Source of the DNA: Kiritimatiellaeota bacterium B1221
GTDB taxonomy: Bacteria > Verrucomicrobiota > Kiritimatiellia > SS1-B-03-39 > UBA6053
NCBI GenBank assembly: GCA_029269125.1
Contig: JARHXX010000002.1
Span: 240,874 to 304,873 of the forward strand
Direction of reading: 5' to 3'
Length of the DNA stretch: 64,000 bases
Part shown: piece after piece, positions 8,031 through 16,373 of the stretch
Numbering within the stretch: position 1 is the first letter of the stretch
Layout: each line of letters opens with the position of its first letter
Made by a program: the position numbers and the translations under genes
The notes under the pieces: generated by a model
Seen by the model: only the letters and a program-made list of their open reading frames with translations
What the model was told of the DNA's origin: nothing
The model's database searches: none

Positions 8031-8891
8031 ATGAACTTAACCGAATACGATATCAGTCGCCCTTATCATGCTGTGGTTGCCCGCACAGAGCGTATTACAC
8101 CGGAGAACACCGATGAAGTCATTCATATCACCTTGAATATTGATTCAGCCACTTTTAATTATTTGGAAGGGCAGAGTATCGGGGTATTGGTTCCCGGCCC
8201 CCACAGCTTTGGTAACACCCACCATATGCGCCTTTACTCGATTGCCAGTTCGCGTCAGGGGGAGGGGCAGAATATGTCAGAACTCTCCATCTGTGTGCGT
8301 CGTTGCTTTTACATCGATGAGGTGAGTGGTGAACGTCATCCGGGGGTCGCCTCCAATTATCTCTGCGAACGTAAAGCCGGTGATGAAATTCTGATTGTGG
8401 GGCCATATGGACGTCAGTTTCTTGCCCCGCGAGATCCCAGTTGTAACATGTTGATGATCGGTGTGGGAACCGGGATTGCCCCTTTCCGTGCCTTCCTGAA
8501 ACACATTTATAATGAACGAAAAGATTGGCAGGGAAAGGTACGTTTATTCTATGGCGCAAACAGTGGCATGGACAGTTTGTATCAGAACGACAAGAACGAC
8601 GATTTGACGCTCTACTATGACGAAGAAACTTTCGAAGCGTTTCAGGCCCTGAGTCCACGTCCGCATTTGGATGATCCCATTGATATGGCCTCCGCCGTCA
8701 AAGCGCACGCGGAGGAAGTCTGGGCGATGATCCAAAACGAAAAGACCTACGTCTATGTTGCGGGACTCGCACGTTTAGAAGAGCAGATGGATGAAGTGCT
8801 GTCAGAAATTGCCGGTTCCGAAGAGGTTTGGGAAGCGACGAAGCAGGAGCTTATCACCCAGCGCCGCTGGTCGACGCTGTTTTACGCCTGA
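8031..8891 (+). CDS. Plant-type ferredoxin-NADP(+) reductase
   Basis: FAD enzyme exchanging electrons between ferredoxin and NADP(H). The 286 residues carry the plant-type FNR series in order: FAD motif RLYSIASS (about residue 66), GVASNYLC (about 104), GPYGRQF, the NADP-binding MIGVGTGIAPFRAFL (about 142), FYGANSGMDSLY, and VYVAGLARLEEQMDEVL. It ends in an aromatic residue followed by Ala (FYA) rather than the usual terminal Tyr; that position controls nicotinamide access, so coenzyme use may differ. A good ribosome site (AAAGGA) precedes the ATG. It lies 23 bp after the small Cys gene and is most likely the last gene of the rnf operon, which is unusual. Confidence 0.85.
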   Translation: MNLTEYDISRPYHAVVARTERITPENTDEVIHITLNIDSATFNYLEGQSIGVLVPGPHSFGNTHHMRLYSIASSRQGEGQNMSELSICVRRCFYIDEVSGERHPGVASNYLCERKAGDEILIVGPYGRQFLAPRDPSCNMLMIGVGTGIAPFRAFLKHIYNERKDWQGKVRLFYGANSGMDSLYQNDKNDDLTLYYDEETFEAFQALSPRPHLDDPIDMASAVKAHAEEVWAMIQNEKTYVYVAGLARLEEQMDEVLSEIAGSEEVWEATKQELITQRRWSTLFYA

Positions 8892-9191
8892 GTCATCTGC
8901 AGCTGGCGCCGTTTACGAACCCGGGCAACATTCCGGCCAGCCATTCAGCAAAATATGGCAGGCCACGACTGCGAAGCCTGGGCCGCACATCCGGGACACC
9001 GGATTTGTGCGGAGATCTTGAGTTTGTGAGGTCTCCAGAGGACCCACCCCCCCGGCGGTCGCTTGTTCAGCAGTTGGGGCTTTACGCCCCAATGGCGGAC
9101 GCTTTACTGTCTCGAAAGCCCCGTTCTGAAACCCGTTTTGAATAGATTTAAAGCGAAAAGGGATAAGCTTTAAAACTGTTTATGAAATCGT
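8892..9191. other. Convergent intergenic region with one hairpin
   Basis: 300 bp between the end of the FNR gene and the end of mnmD. The only clear structure is TTGGGGC/GCCCCAA (9074-9080 with 9086-9092, 5-nt loop), which lacks a T run. No convincing coding sequence was seen. Confidence 0.5.
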
Positions 9192-9935
9192 TTACGTACT
9201 TGCCCTGCGTATTTCCGCTTCTCTCAGGCTGCGGATCTTGTGGCCACTGGCGTTGAGGGTGGGATCGCGGAGGGGAAGGGCGGGGGCCGGGTCCAGACCT
9301 GTTCCCTGTTTGCAGGCGAGGGTGCCGCCACGGTGCGGGGCCGGCACTGGGGTGTCGCGAATGATGAAGCCCGCTTCGTGCATGGCCGCTCTCACCATTT
9401 TGGATTGGGAGTAGGTCAGCAGGGCTCCCCCTGGATTCAGGAGGCGGAACATTTCCGCAAACAGTTCTACGGTCCAACATTCCGAATTTCTCACCGGGCT
9501 AAAGGGATCGTGAAAGATGAGGTCGTAGGGTTGGCTGAGGGTTTGAATGCTTTGACGCACATCCCCGAGATGCAACTCGACGGTATGGGATGCGTTTTGG
9601 TAATATCCGGATGCGCGCAGGGACAGGATAAGCGGGTCGCCGGGGAAGAGCATGAGACCCCGGTCGAGGGCTTGAGGTTCGCGTTCCAAACTGTCGATGT
9701 GCAGGGGGTGTGTGGAGGGACAGGACAGGGCGGCGCGGCAATTCAGTCCCAAACCAAAGCCCACGTCCAGTAGGCGTACCGGTCCGTGGGCAAGGCGTTC
9801 CGAAAGTCGGGAAGGGAGAATAAATTTATTCCGGGTTTCGGAAGCGGCTCCATCGAGGGAGTGGTAGGCTTCCCCCACCTCCGGGTGCCGGAGGGTGAGG
9901 CTGCCATCATCGGTTTTGATAACCCTAGAAGTCAT
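9192..9935 (-). CDS. mnmD: MnmD-type tRNA 5-aminomethyl-2-thiouridine methyltransferase
   Basis: SAM-dependent methyltransferase finishing mnm5s2U at tRNA wobble position 34. The N-terminus has the hallmark of the MnmC methyltransferase domain ([17 protein letters not shown]), followed by the SAM-binding loop DVGFGLGLN and the acidic catalytic-loop segment [14 protein letters not shown]. At about 247 residues it is the stand-alone methyltransferase without the FAD oxidase half of E. coli MnmC. The ATG at 9935 was chosen over a weak upstream codon; it overlaps the end of fabA by 11 nt, so the two are probably co-transcribed. Confidence 0.85.
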   Translation of the reverse strand: MTSRVIKTDDGSLTLRHPEVGEAYHSLDGAASETRNKFILPSRLSERLAHGPVRLLDVGFGLGLNCRAALSCPSTHPLHIDSLEREPQALDRGLMLFPGDPLILSLRASGYYQNASHTVELHLGDVRQSIQTLSQPYDLIFHDPFSPVRNSECWTVELFAEMFRLLNPGGALLTYSQSKMVRAAMHEAGFIIRDTPVPAPHRGGTLACKQGTGLDPAPALPLRDPTLNASGHKIRSLREAEIRRAST

Positions 9936-10449
9936 CCGTGGATTTGAACACACCGACTTTCATGCTTTTCATGGTGTAGATCTCGCGTCCATCCACCGAA
10001 ACCACACCGTCGGAAATGGCCATGACCAATTTACGGGCGAGTACGCGACGGATGTGGACATGGTAGCGCACCACTTTATTGGTGGGCAGCACCTGGCCGG
10101 TGAACTTCACTTCATCTACTCCCAGGGCGCGTCCGCGTCCGGTGTATCCCTGCCAGGCGAGGAAAAAGCCGGTGAACTGCCAAGTGGCATCCAGACCCAG
10201 ACAACCCGGCATTACGGGATCGTCCTGGAAGTGGCATTTGAAAAACCAGAGGTCCGGATTCACATCCAATTCAGCGATGACCTCGCCCTTACCGTAACGT
10301 CCACCGGTTTCGTTCACTTCAACTACCCGGTCAGCCATCAGCATATTGGGGAGGGGAAGTTTCGCGGAATCGGGGTGAAAGAGTTTTCCTTCTCCGGCTT
10401 TGATCATTTCGGATTGATCGTAGGCGTTTTTCTTTACAAATTCAGACAT
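9925..10449 (-). CDS. fabA: 3-hydroxydecanoyl-ACP dehydratase/isomerase
   Basis: Dehydrates 3-hydroxyacyl-ACP and, in the FabA family, isomerises trans-2- to cis-3-decenoyl-ACP for anaerobic unsaturated fatty acid synthesis. The 174 residues align end to end with E. coli FabA in length and motif: [21 protein letters not shown], with the expected catalytic His73 and Asp87 (His70/Asp84 in E. coli). No fabB is next to it; the partner gene is mnmD. FabA is best known from Proteobacteria, so its presence here may reflect transfer or an under-recorded verrucomicrobial form. A hot-dog-fold dehydratase without isomerase activity is the alternative. Confidence 0.9.
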   Translation of the reverse strand: MSEFVKKNAYDQSEMIKAGEGKLFHPDSAKLPLPNMLMADRVVEVNETGGRYGKGEVIAELDVNPDLWFFKCHFQDDPVMPGCLGLDATWQFTGFFLAWQGYTGRGRALGVDEVKFTGQVLPTNKVVRYHVHIRRVLARKLVMAISDGVVSVDGREIYTMKSMKVGVFKSTDDF

Positions 10450-10594
10450 GCAGTAAGCTCCTGTATTCCCTTGGGGAATGAAGTGGTTAATAAAAAGATG
10501 GGTTCACAAGTGCGAACCTAATAAATCTCTTGTCGATTTAATTTGATTGGGTCAAGGAAGAGTTGAATTTCGTTATACCTTCATTTTATCACTT

Positions 10595-12202
10595 ATGCTA
10601 CCGAATCCCTCACTTGATTTTCTGCAACAGATCCTGACGGACCCGGCGTGGTCACACCTGGCTTGGGTGTTTCGGTGGGGGTTTTTATTGGGTTTTGGAT
10701 CTTTATTACTGTTTTTTCCCCGGTCCAAATCTCCAGTTTCTCCCCAAAATCCCCGACGTTTTTTAAGTCGCTTCTGGGCCTTTTGGCTGGTCCTGTTTTT
10801 GTTGTTGATTTGTTTCCGTCAAGCGCAATGGCAGTTGATGGGACGTCAAAATGAAGACTTTATTGCGTTTATGCAACGGTATGATCGTCGGGAGTTTAAC
10901 CCCGCGCATCGGGTACGGGCGGGGAAAATATTGGATCGGCGCGGGGAAATATTGGCTTACAGTCCCTTATCCGATCAGGTGATTCGTCGGCATTACCGAT
11001 TTGGTCCGGTGGCCAGTCATGCGATAGGTTATAATCATCCGGTGTATGGGCTTACGGGAATCGAAGCGGCAGCGCGCAAGGATCTGCTGGGACAGGACCT
11101 GGATTTAAAAGATGACTGGGCCGTTTTGGGGGCCGAACTTTTAAATCGGGAAGGGTATGCCGAAGGTCCGCATGTGTTTACCACCCTGGACTTAAATATG
11201 CAGTTGCGGGCATCAGAGCTGTTGGGTGACCGTAAAGGGGCGGTAGTGGTGCTGGATATTCAAAACGGGGCGGTGCTTTGTATGGTCAGTCATCCAGATT
11301 TTGATCCCAATCGTTTATATGGCGGACTCTTTTCAGGAAAAACCTCGGGTGCGCCTCTGCTGAACCGTGCGGTGGCGGGTCAATATCCGCCAGGATCGGT
11401 GTTTAAAGTTTTGATAGCGGCCGCCGCCCTGCAGAACGGATTTAAAGGCAGCTATGATACGCCTCCGGAAGGATATACAAATTCTCCGGCCAATCCGCGA
11501 ATTCGGGATCATGAATATTATGCAGCCAAAGAAAAAGGGCGAAGTTGGCGGGGACATGGCCGTATAGATCTGGGAACCGCCCTGGCGGAATCGTCGAATG
11601 TGTTTTTTGCCCAGTTGGGAGTTGAAACCGGTGCGGAAAATTTATTGCGGGCCTGCCATGCCGTGGGCCTGCACCGTTCCTTCTCGCTTTGGCAGGGGGA
11701 TGAGGCCACTTTAACCGTGAAAGCTGCACATGTACCGGATCTCAAGGATTCGCAACCTTATGAAATTGCGCAATTCAGCATAGGTCAGGGATCCTTATTG
11801 ATGAGTCCCATGCAGGTGGCCATGATCTCGGCGGCCGTGGCCAATAAAGGGTGGGTAAACCGTCCCAGTCTAAATCCCAAGACGTTGGGGGTTCCCCTGG
11901 GACGGCTCTGTGGTCCGGCGGCGGCAGATCAACTGAAATGGATGATGTATAAAGTGGTGCAGGAAGGAACAGGACGGAGGATGCGCATGGCTGAATTACC
12001 GGTTGCGGCCAAGACGGGTACGGCCCAAACCGGTGGCGGGCAAGCTTCGCATGCCTGGTTCACCGGATTTGCGCCGGTGAGCAAACCCCGATGGGCCTTT
12101 TGCGTGCTGGTGGAGCAGGGGGGCTATGGCTCCGCATCGGCGTTACCGATTGCCCGTGATTTGTTCCGCAGTGGCATTAAAGAGGGTTGGCTGAAACTCT
12201 AA
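10595..12202 (+). CDS. Class B penicillin-binding protein (D,D-transpeptidase)
   Basis: Peptidoglycan cross-linking transpeptidase anchored in the inner membrane. Numbered from the ATG at 10595, two hydrophobic segments lie near residues 20-70, a pedestal region follows, and the active-site motifs are S268-V-F-K271, S333-S-N335 and K473-T-G. The overall form (short N-terminal domain with HRVRAGKILDRRGEILA) resembles PbpA/PBP2-like proteins that pair with a SEDS glycosyltransferase, and a SEDS gene lies 1.7 kb downstream. An in-frame TTG at 10547 would add 16 residues; the ATG lacks a clear ribosome site, so the start is uncertain. Confidence 0.88.
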   Translation: MLPNPSLDFLQQILTDPAWSHLAWVFRWGFLLGFGSLLLFFPRSKSPVSPQNPRRFLSRFWAFWLVLFLLLICFRQAQWQLMGRQNEDFIAFMQRYDRREFNPAHRVRAGKILDRRGEILAYSPLSDQVIRRHYRFGPVASHAIGYNHPVYGLTGIEAAARKDLLGQDLDLKDDWAVLGAELLNREGYAEGPHVFTTLDLNMQLRASELLGDRKGAVVVLDIQNGAVLCMVSHPDFDPNRLYGGLFSGKTSGAPLLNRAVAGQYPPGSVFKVLIAAAALQNGFKGSYDTPPEGYTNSPANPRIRDHEYYAAKEKGRSWRGHGRIDLGTALAESSNVFFAQLGVETGAENLLRACHAVGLHRSFSLWQGDEATLTVKAAHVPDLKDSQPYEIAQFSIGQGSLLMSPMQVAMISAAVANKGWVNRPSLNPKTLGVPLGRLCGPAAADQLKWMMYKVVQEGTGRRMRMAELPVAAKTGTAQTGGGQASHAWFTGFAPVSKPRWAFCVLVEQGGYGSASALPIARDLFRSGIKEGWLKL

Positions 12203-12530
12203 GAACCAATGTGTGCCTGATAAACGGCCCTCAATACGTCCCCGCGCTTTACCATTGCTTTTGAAAATAGGGCCTGCCCTTGGTCCCGGAAACGGGAGAA
12301 GCAGAAAAGAGAGTCTCCTCGTATTTGGCATCTGCAGTCGGATTTTCATGAGCCGATTGATGCTTTTTTTGTCTTTTTCTTGGTTTTATGGTTTGAACTG
12401 TACTTTGATAAGTCCCTCTCGTTTCATTTACCGGAACCCACCCGGCATATAGGTGTGAATCCGTATTGAACCCTCCGCATATCCATCCCAGACCGTCCCC
12501 CCGTCCGGACGGTGCCTCATTCGCTTAATT
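12203..12530. other. Intergenic spacer with 12-bp palindrome
   Basis: 328 bp between the PBP gene and the unknown membrane protein gene. The perfect palindrome CCGTCCGGACGG lies at 12501-12512, about 20 bp before the next ATG, and could be an operator. Open frames here look non-coding. Confidence 0.4.
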
Positions 12531-13682
12531 ATGAAAAGAAACCGGTACGTGCCCGCAGCAATTTTACTGCTTACAATTCCTTCTCTGGCGCAGGCCAATG
12601 CGGGTACGCCTTTGATGTGGGCCGGTCTTATTCACCTCGTTTTCGGAAACCTCCTTATTGGAATCGTGGAGGGGCTTCTGCTTGCGAAATTTTTCGGCCT
12701 TGCCAAACGTAAATGCATCTGCCTGCTGATTACTGCCAACTATTTGTCCGCATGGCTGGGGGGATGGGTCATTGGCAAAGCGGTTGCACAAATGTTGCCG
12801 ATGGGGCTGTATACCGCGTGGCCCCTTTTTTGGGTTATGGTGGTGTTTACCTATCTGCTTACCTTGCTTCTGGAATTTCCTTTCGTTGCTTATGCGTTTA
12901 AAGGCGATCCGGTGTGGAGGCGAAAGTCCATCCGGGCATCGCTTTGGGTTCAGAGCATATCCTATCTGGCTTTGTTTGGATGGTACTGGTCGGCGTGCGG
13001 GACCTCGCTGTATACGAGGACCCGGGTGGTTGCGCTCTCCTCAATCTCTCTTCCCGAAAAGGTTCAGATCTACTTCATCTCTGTCGATGACGGAGATGTT
13101 TACACAGGATCGTTGCGGGCATCTGAGTGGACGAAAGTTTATGATCTGAATTCATCCCGACGGAATGACCGGTTGTATGTAAAGCCATCGGATGCCCTAC
13201 CGGATTCATGGGATTTGATGGCACGCATGGAAACGGATTTACACCGCAGTCCCGCGTTTGTGATGGTAGAGGAAGATGTTGCCTTGGTGGCGGCCCCAGC
13301 TTTACGCAGTATCACTACGGATCCGCCTCAATACGATGGGTCCTGGTTTAACTTTGGTCCTGTGCCCAAGTTAGGCGATGCTGATTCAAGTTTATGGTCT
13401 TTTCGAACAGGGTTTTGGCCGGTGGAGGGGCTTCGCGGCACCCGGGTGGGTTCAGACGAAAGGGTTTGGTTTAGTTTGGAAACCCCCTTTCTGGCCTGGT
13501 CGGTCCGGAATGCCACCCATTTGCCCTCAGATAAAGTTCTATTGCAGCTCGGAGACGATCAGCTTTGCATTTATGACCCTGAGACAAAGCGGATCGCATT
13601 GTTAACTGAGGGGCGGGGACCCATTGCGGTCATTGAGAAAGCTGCGGCAGTCATGGAACGGGGAGAGGTATCGAAATTTTGA
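12531..13682 (+). CDS. Unknown membrane protein between PBP and SEDS genes
   Basis: 383 residues, not recognised. A signal-like N-terminus (cleavage possible after ...LAQANA) leads into about four further hydrophobic helices (roughly residues 28-55, 60-85, 92-120 and 135-155), then a soluble domain of about 220 residues with no cysteine pairs or known catalytic motif. The soluble part is rich in Trp and Asp and contains RxGxDERVWF-like and LLQLGDDQLCIYDPETK segments, the latter reminiscent of a beta-propeller or display-type domain. Placement between a transpeptidase and a SEDS protein suggests an envelope role, but this is context only. Confidence 0.65.
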   Translation: MKRNRYVPAAILLLTIPSLAQANAGTPLMWAGLIHLVFGNLLIGIVEGLLLAKFFGLAKRKCICLLITANYLSAWLGGWVIGKAVAQMLPMGLYTAWPLFWVMVVFTYLLTLLLEFPFVAYAFKGDPVWRRKSIRASLWVQSISYLALFGWYWSACGTSLYTRTRVVALSSISLPEKVQIYFISVDDGDVYTGSLRASEWTKVYDLNSSRRNDRLYVKPSDALPDSWDLMARMETDLHRSPAFVMVEEDVALVAAPALRSITTDPPQYDGSWFNFGPVPKLGDADSSLWSFRTGFWPVEGLRGTRVGSDERVWFSLETPFLAWSVRNATHLPSDKVLLQLGDDQLCIYDPETKRIALLTEGRGPIAVIEKAAAVMERGEVSKF

Positions 13683-13865
13683 AGAAATGTTTATATCGTT
13701 TCGGAGAAATTGTTGTTAGGTGGAGGGGGACATGGCGCGCTATTTTTTTTCATTCAATGAAGCAGGTTTCTCAAAGTTCCGGTGTGTTTTTGCCGACCGG
13801 CCGGTTGCTGATGATGTCGATTCTTTATTCTGTTTGCGAATGCAATGGGGAGGCAGAGGTCTCGT

Positions 13866-15224
13866 ATGACGGCAAAAAAGACGTCATCAGCCTCTGATTG
13901 TGCATCAAATCCTCCATCGCAAAGACTGGGTTTCGGCGGGGTATTCCTGTTGTTGGCAGTGGGGATGCTGTTGGTGTTGGGCGCCCGCGCAAATGCGGGT
14001 GAATTTTTACATTTATCGGATGTGTTGCCTTACGTTTTCTGGGCGGTTTCGGCAGGAATTCTGGTTTTGGGTTTGCGGCTGGCAAGTTACGGAGGGAGTC
14101 CGGTTTTACCGGAATTAATGCTTTTACTCTCTGCGCTCGGGGTGTTGGTGCGGAGCCGCATGGAGGGAAGTGTGGAGGGGGTGGGAAACTGGAGTTTGTT
14201 CATTCAGCCATTGGGGTTTGTATGGCTTTGGTTGGCGTGGAACTTTTCGCGCAAAGGGCGGATTCTCTGTTTTCGAGCTCTTTGGCCATTGGCTTTTTTG
14301 ATTTCATTGGCGGTGGTGGGGGGATTGATTTTATTGGGAAGCCGTTTCCGGGGCGCATTTTACGGGCCGGGTGGATTGACCCCCAGCGAACTGTTAAAGC
14401 TGTTTGTCCCCTTGGCGCTGGCCGGTTTTTTTGCGGCGGCTGATCAGAAATGGTTGCGCCGGGGGTTTTGGAATCCGCCGATTCCACAAAGTGCACAGTT
14501 GCTCATGGCATGGGGCCTGTTATGCGGCCTGCTGGTGCTGCAACGGGATCTGGGTTTGGTGGTGCTGCTGAGTTTCATGTTGGTGGTGATGTTGATATCG
14601 GTCACCCGTTCCTGGAGTTGGGGGGTGCTGCTGGCCGGGGCCATGGCGGGGGGCGGGTGGCTGGTTTGGAAAACCATGGATCACGGTGCCCGCCGCCTGC
14701 AGGCCTGGCTGGATCCGTTTGCGGATCCCACGGGTTCGGGCTGGCAGGTGTTGCAGGGGTTAAGCGGGCTATATGCGGGCGGATTGACCGGCACAGGGTT
14801 GGGGGCGGGTGCACCTGAACGTTTACCAATTGCGGGATCGGATTTTGTGTATGCCGTTTATGGAGAAGAGCTGGGGTATATCGGTTGTGTGCTGCTGTTG
14901 ATTCTCTTTGCATTGCTGCTCCGCCGATCGGCTGAGGTGGCCAATATACAATCCAGCCCATTTGCAGGTTTATTGGCGACAGGGTTAACCGCGATTCTGG
15001 CGGTGCAAGTGTTGGTGAATATTGCGGGTGTGGTGACCCTGCTGCCCATTACAGGGATCACCTTGCCTTACATCAGTCAGGGGGGGAGCAGCATTTGGGT
15101 GACCAGTGTGCAATTCGGATTGTTGCTGGGCATGGCGGAACCCGGTGAAATCCAAAAGAAAGCAAAATCAAAAGGGAAGAGTAAAGTCCCATCCCGAAAG
15201 AAGAGTGCGGGCAGTCGTAAATAA
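13866..15224 (+). CDS. SEDS peptidoglycan glycosyltransferase (FtsW/RodA family)
   Basis: Polytopic membrane enzyme polymerising lipid II, normally with a class B PBP such as the one just upstream. About 452 residues and roughly ten helices; the family landmarks are FYGPGGLTPSELLKLFVPLALAGF (helix 5/6 region), the loop with QRDLG, the DPFADPTGSGWQVLQGL segment, and the C-terminal LPITGITLPYISQGGSS. The basic tail (many Lys and Arg after about residue 430) is cytoplasmic. The ATG at 13866 was chosen because AGAGG lies upstream; another in-frame ATG at 13845 has no ribosome site. FtsW versus RodA cannot be settled from sequence alone. Confidence 0.9.
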   Translation: MTAKKTSSASDCASNPPSQRLGFGGVFLLLAVGMLLVLGARANAGEFLHLSDVLPYVFWAVSAGILVLGLRLASYGGSPVLPELMLLLSALGVLVRSRMEGSVEGVGNWSLFIQPLGFVWLWLAWNFSRKGRILCFRALWPLAFLISLAVVGGLILLGSRFRGAFYGPGGLTPSELLKLFVPLALAGFFAAADQKWLRRGFWNPPIPQSAQLLMAWGLLCGLLVLQRDLGLVVLLSFMLVVMLISVTRSWSWGVLLAGAMAGGGWLVWKTMDHGARRLQAWLDPFADPTGSGWQVLQGLSGLYAGGLTGTGLGAGAPERLPIAGSDFVYAVYGEELGYIGCVLLLILFALLLRRSAEVANIQSSPFAGLLATGLTAILAVQVLVNIAGVVTLLPITGITLPYISQGGSSIWVTSVQFGLLLGMAEPGEIQKKAKSKGKSKVPSRKKSAGSRK

Positions 15225-15389
15225 GTGAAATCCTGAGACATCACCTTTTAGCACGGGGGAAAAAGATGTCCGGCAGGCCCGTGCGGCTTATGAGGAGGAG
15301 AGGAAGGAAGAATACCGCAGCTGACCTACCGGACAAAGTCTTTAAATCGTTTCTTTCATCATAGACTGCACTTGGGTAAGGATGTTCAA

Positions 15390-16373
15390 ATGAGTTTGCA
15401 TAAATCTGATAAACCCTCTGTTTGCATCCTGGATGCTTTTACCACCCAGCCGGGTGACTTGAATTGGGATTCCTTAAATTCCTTAGGAAAATTGGAGGTA
15501 TTTGACCGCACCTCACCGGATCAAATCCTTGAAAGGGCGCGGAAAAAAGAAATTCTGATTATCAATAAAGTTGTGGTCACCCGGGAGATTTTAAGTCAAT
15601 TGCCTGACTGCAAACTGATTTGTTTGCTTTCTACGGGGACCAACGCGGTGGATTTAGAGGCATGCAAGGAGCGCAAGATACCGGTTTGCAATATTCCGGC
15701 CTACAGTACGGATAGTGTGGCGGAGATGGTGTTTGCTTTATTGCTGGCTTGGGCCAGAGGGGTAATGCCGCATGCGGAAGCGGTTCAGCAGGGCGTATGG
15801 ACCCGTCACAATGACTTTTGCTTTACCTTGAGTCCGCAAGTGGAGTTGAAAGGGAAGACGTTAGGATTGGTGGGGTTTGGCGATATTGCACAAGCGGTGG
15901 CCCGGATTGCCGGTGCTTTCGGGCTGGAGGTTATTGCTTATACGCCTCATCCGGAAGGGAAACCGGATTTGGGACAACGTTTTGTATCTTTAGATGAAAT
16001 CTTTTCCTGTGCGGACATTCTGTCTTTGCATTGCCCGCTTACACATGAAACAGAGCAGATGATCCATGAGGCACGGTTGAGCGAAATGAAGAAGGGCGCG
16101 GTGCTCATCAATACGGGGCGCGGGGGATTGCTGGATGAACATGCCGTCGCGTCCTCACTGACATCAGGTCATTTGGGCGCAGCCCTGCTGGATGTGTTAT
16201 CGACGGAACCACCGAAAGCCGATAATCCGTTACTGAATGCACCCCGTGCCTGGATCACCCCGCACATTGCCTGGGCCACCCGCGCGGCCAGATCAAGGCT
16301 GATCGAAATTTTAACTGGAAATGTGGAAGCCTTTTTGAAGGGAAAACCCCAAAATGTGGTGAATGGTTTATGA
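15390..16373 (+). CDS. D-2-hydroxyacid dehydrogenase (hydroxypyruvate reductase-like)
   Basis: NAD(P)-dependent reduction of a 2-keto acid to a D-2-hydroxyacid, such as hydroxypyruvate to D-glycerate. The 327-residue protein has the flavodoxin-like substrate domain, the Rossmann motif GLVGFGDIAQAV and the catalytic set: Arg in NTGRGGLLDE, Glu in LSTEPP and His in ITPHIAWAT. The pattern is closest to HprA-type glycerate dehydrogenases. The ATG at 15390 has AAGGA 8 nt upstream; an in-frame TTG at 15372 is less likely. Its stop overlaps the start of the next gene by 4 nt, marking an operon with the serine hydrolase. Confidence 0.85.
   Translation: MSLHKSDKPSVCILDAFTTQPGDLNWDSLNSLGKLEVFDRTSPDQILERARKKEILIINKVVVTREILSQLPDCKLICLLSTGTNAVDLEACKERKIPVCNIPAYSTDSVAEMVFALLLAWARGVMPHAEAVQQGVWTRHNDFCFTLSPQVELKGKTLGLVGFGDIAQAVARIAGAFGLEVIAYTPHPEGKPDLGQRFVSLDEIFSCADILSLHCPLTHETEQMIHEARLSEMKKGAVLINTGRGGLLDEHAVASSLTSGHLGAALLDVLSTEPPKADNPLLNAPRAWITPHIAWATRAARSRLIEILTGNVEAFLKGKPQNVVNGL

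Noticed and set aside
9074..9092. Hairpin TTGGGGC/GCCCCAA as a terminator for the FNR gene
   Set aside because: No T run follows on either strand, so it was left as a structure only.
12213..12452. 79-codon frame in the spacer after the PBP gene
   Set aside because: Low-complexity basic start and no ribosome site; no recognised family.
13679..13897. 72-codon frame between the unknown membrane protein and the SEDS gene
   Set aside because: It overlaps the start of the SEDS gene, lacks a ribosome site and has no protein-like conservation pattern that I can see.
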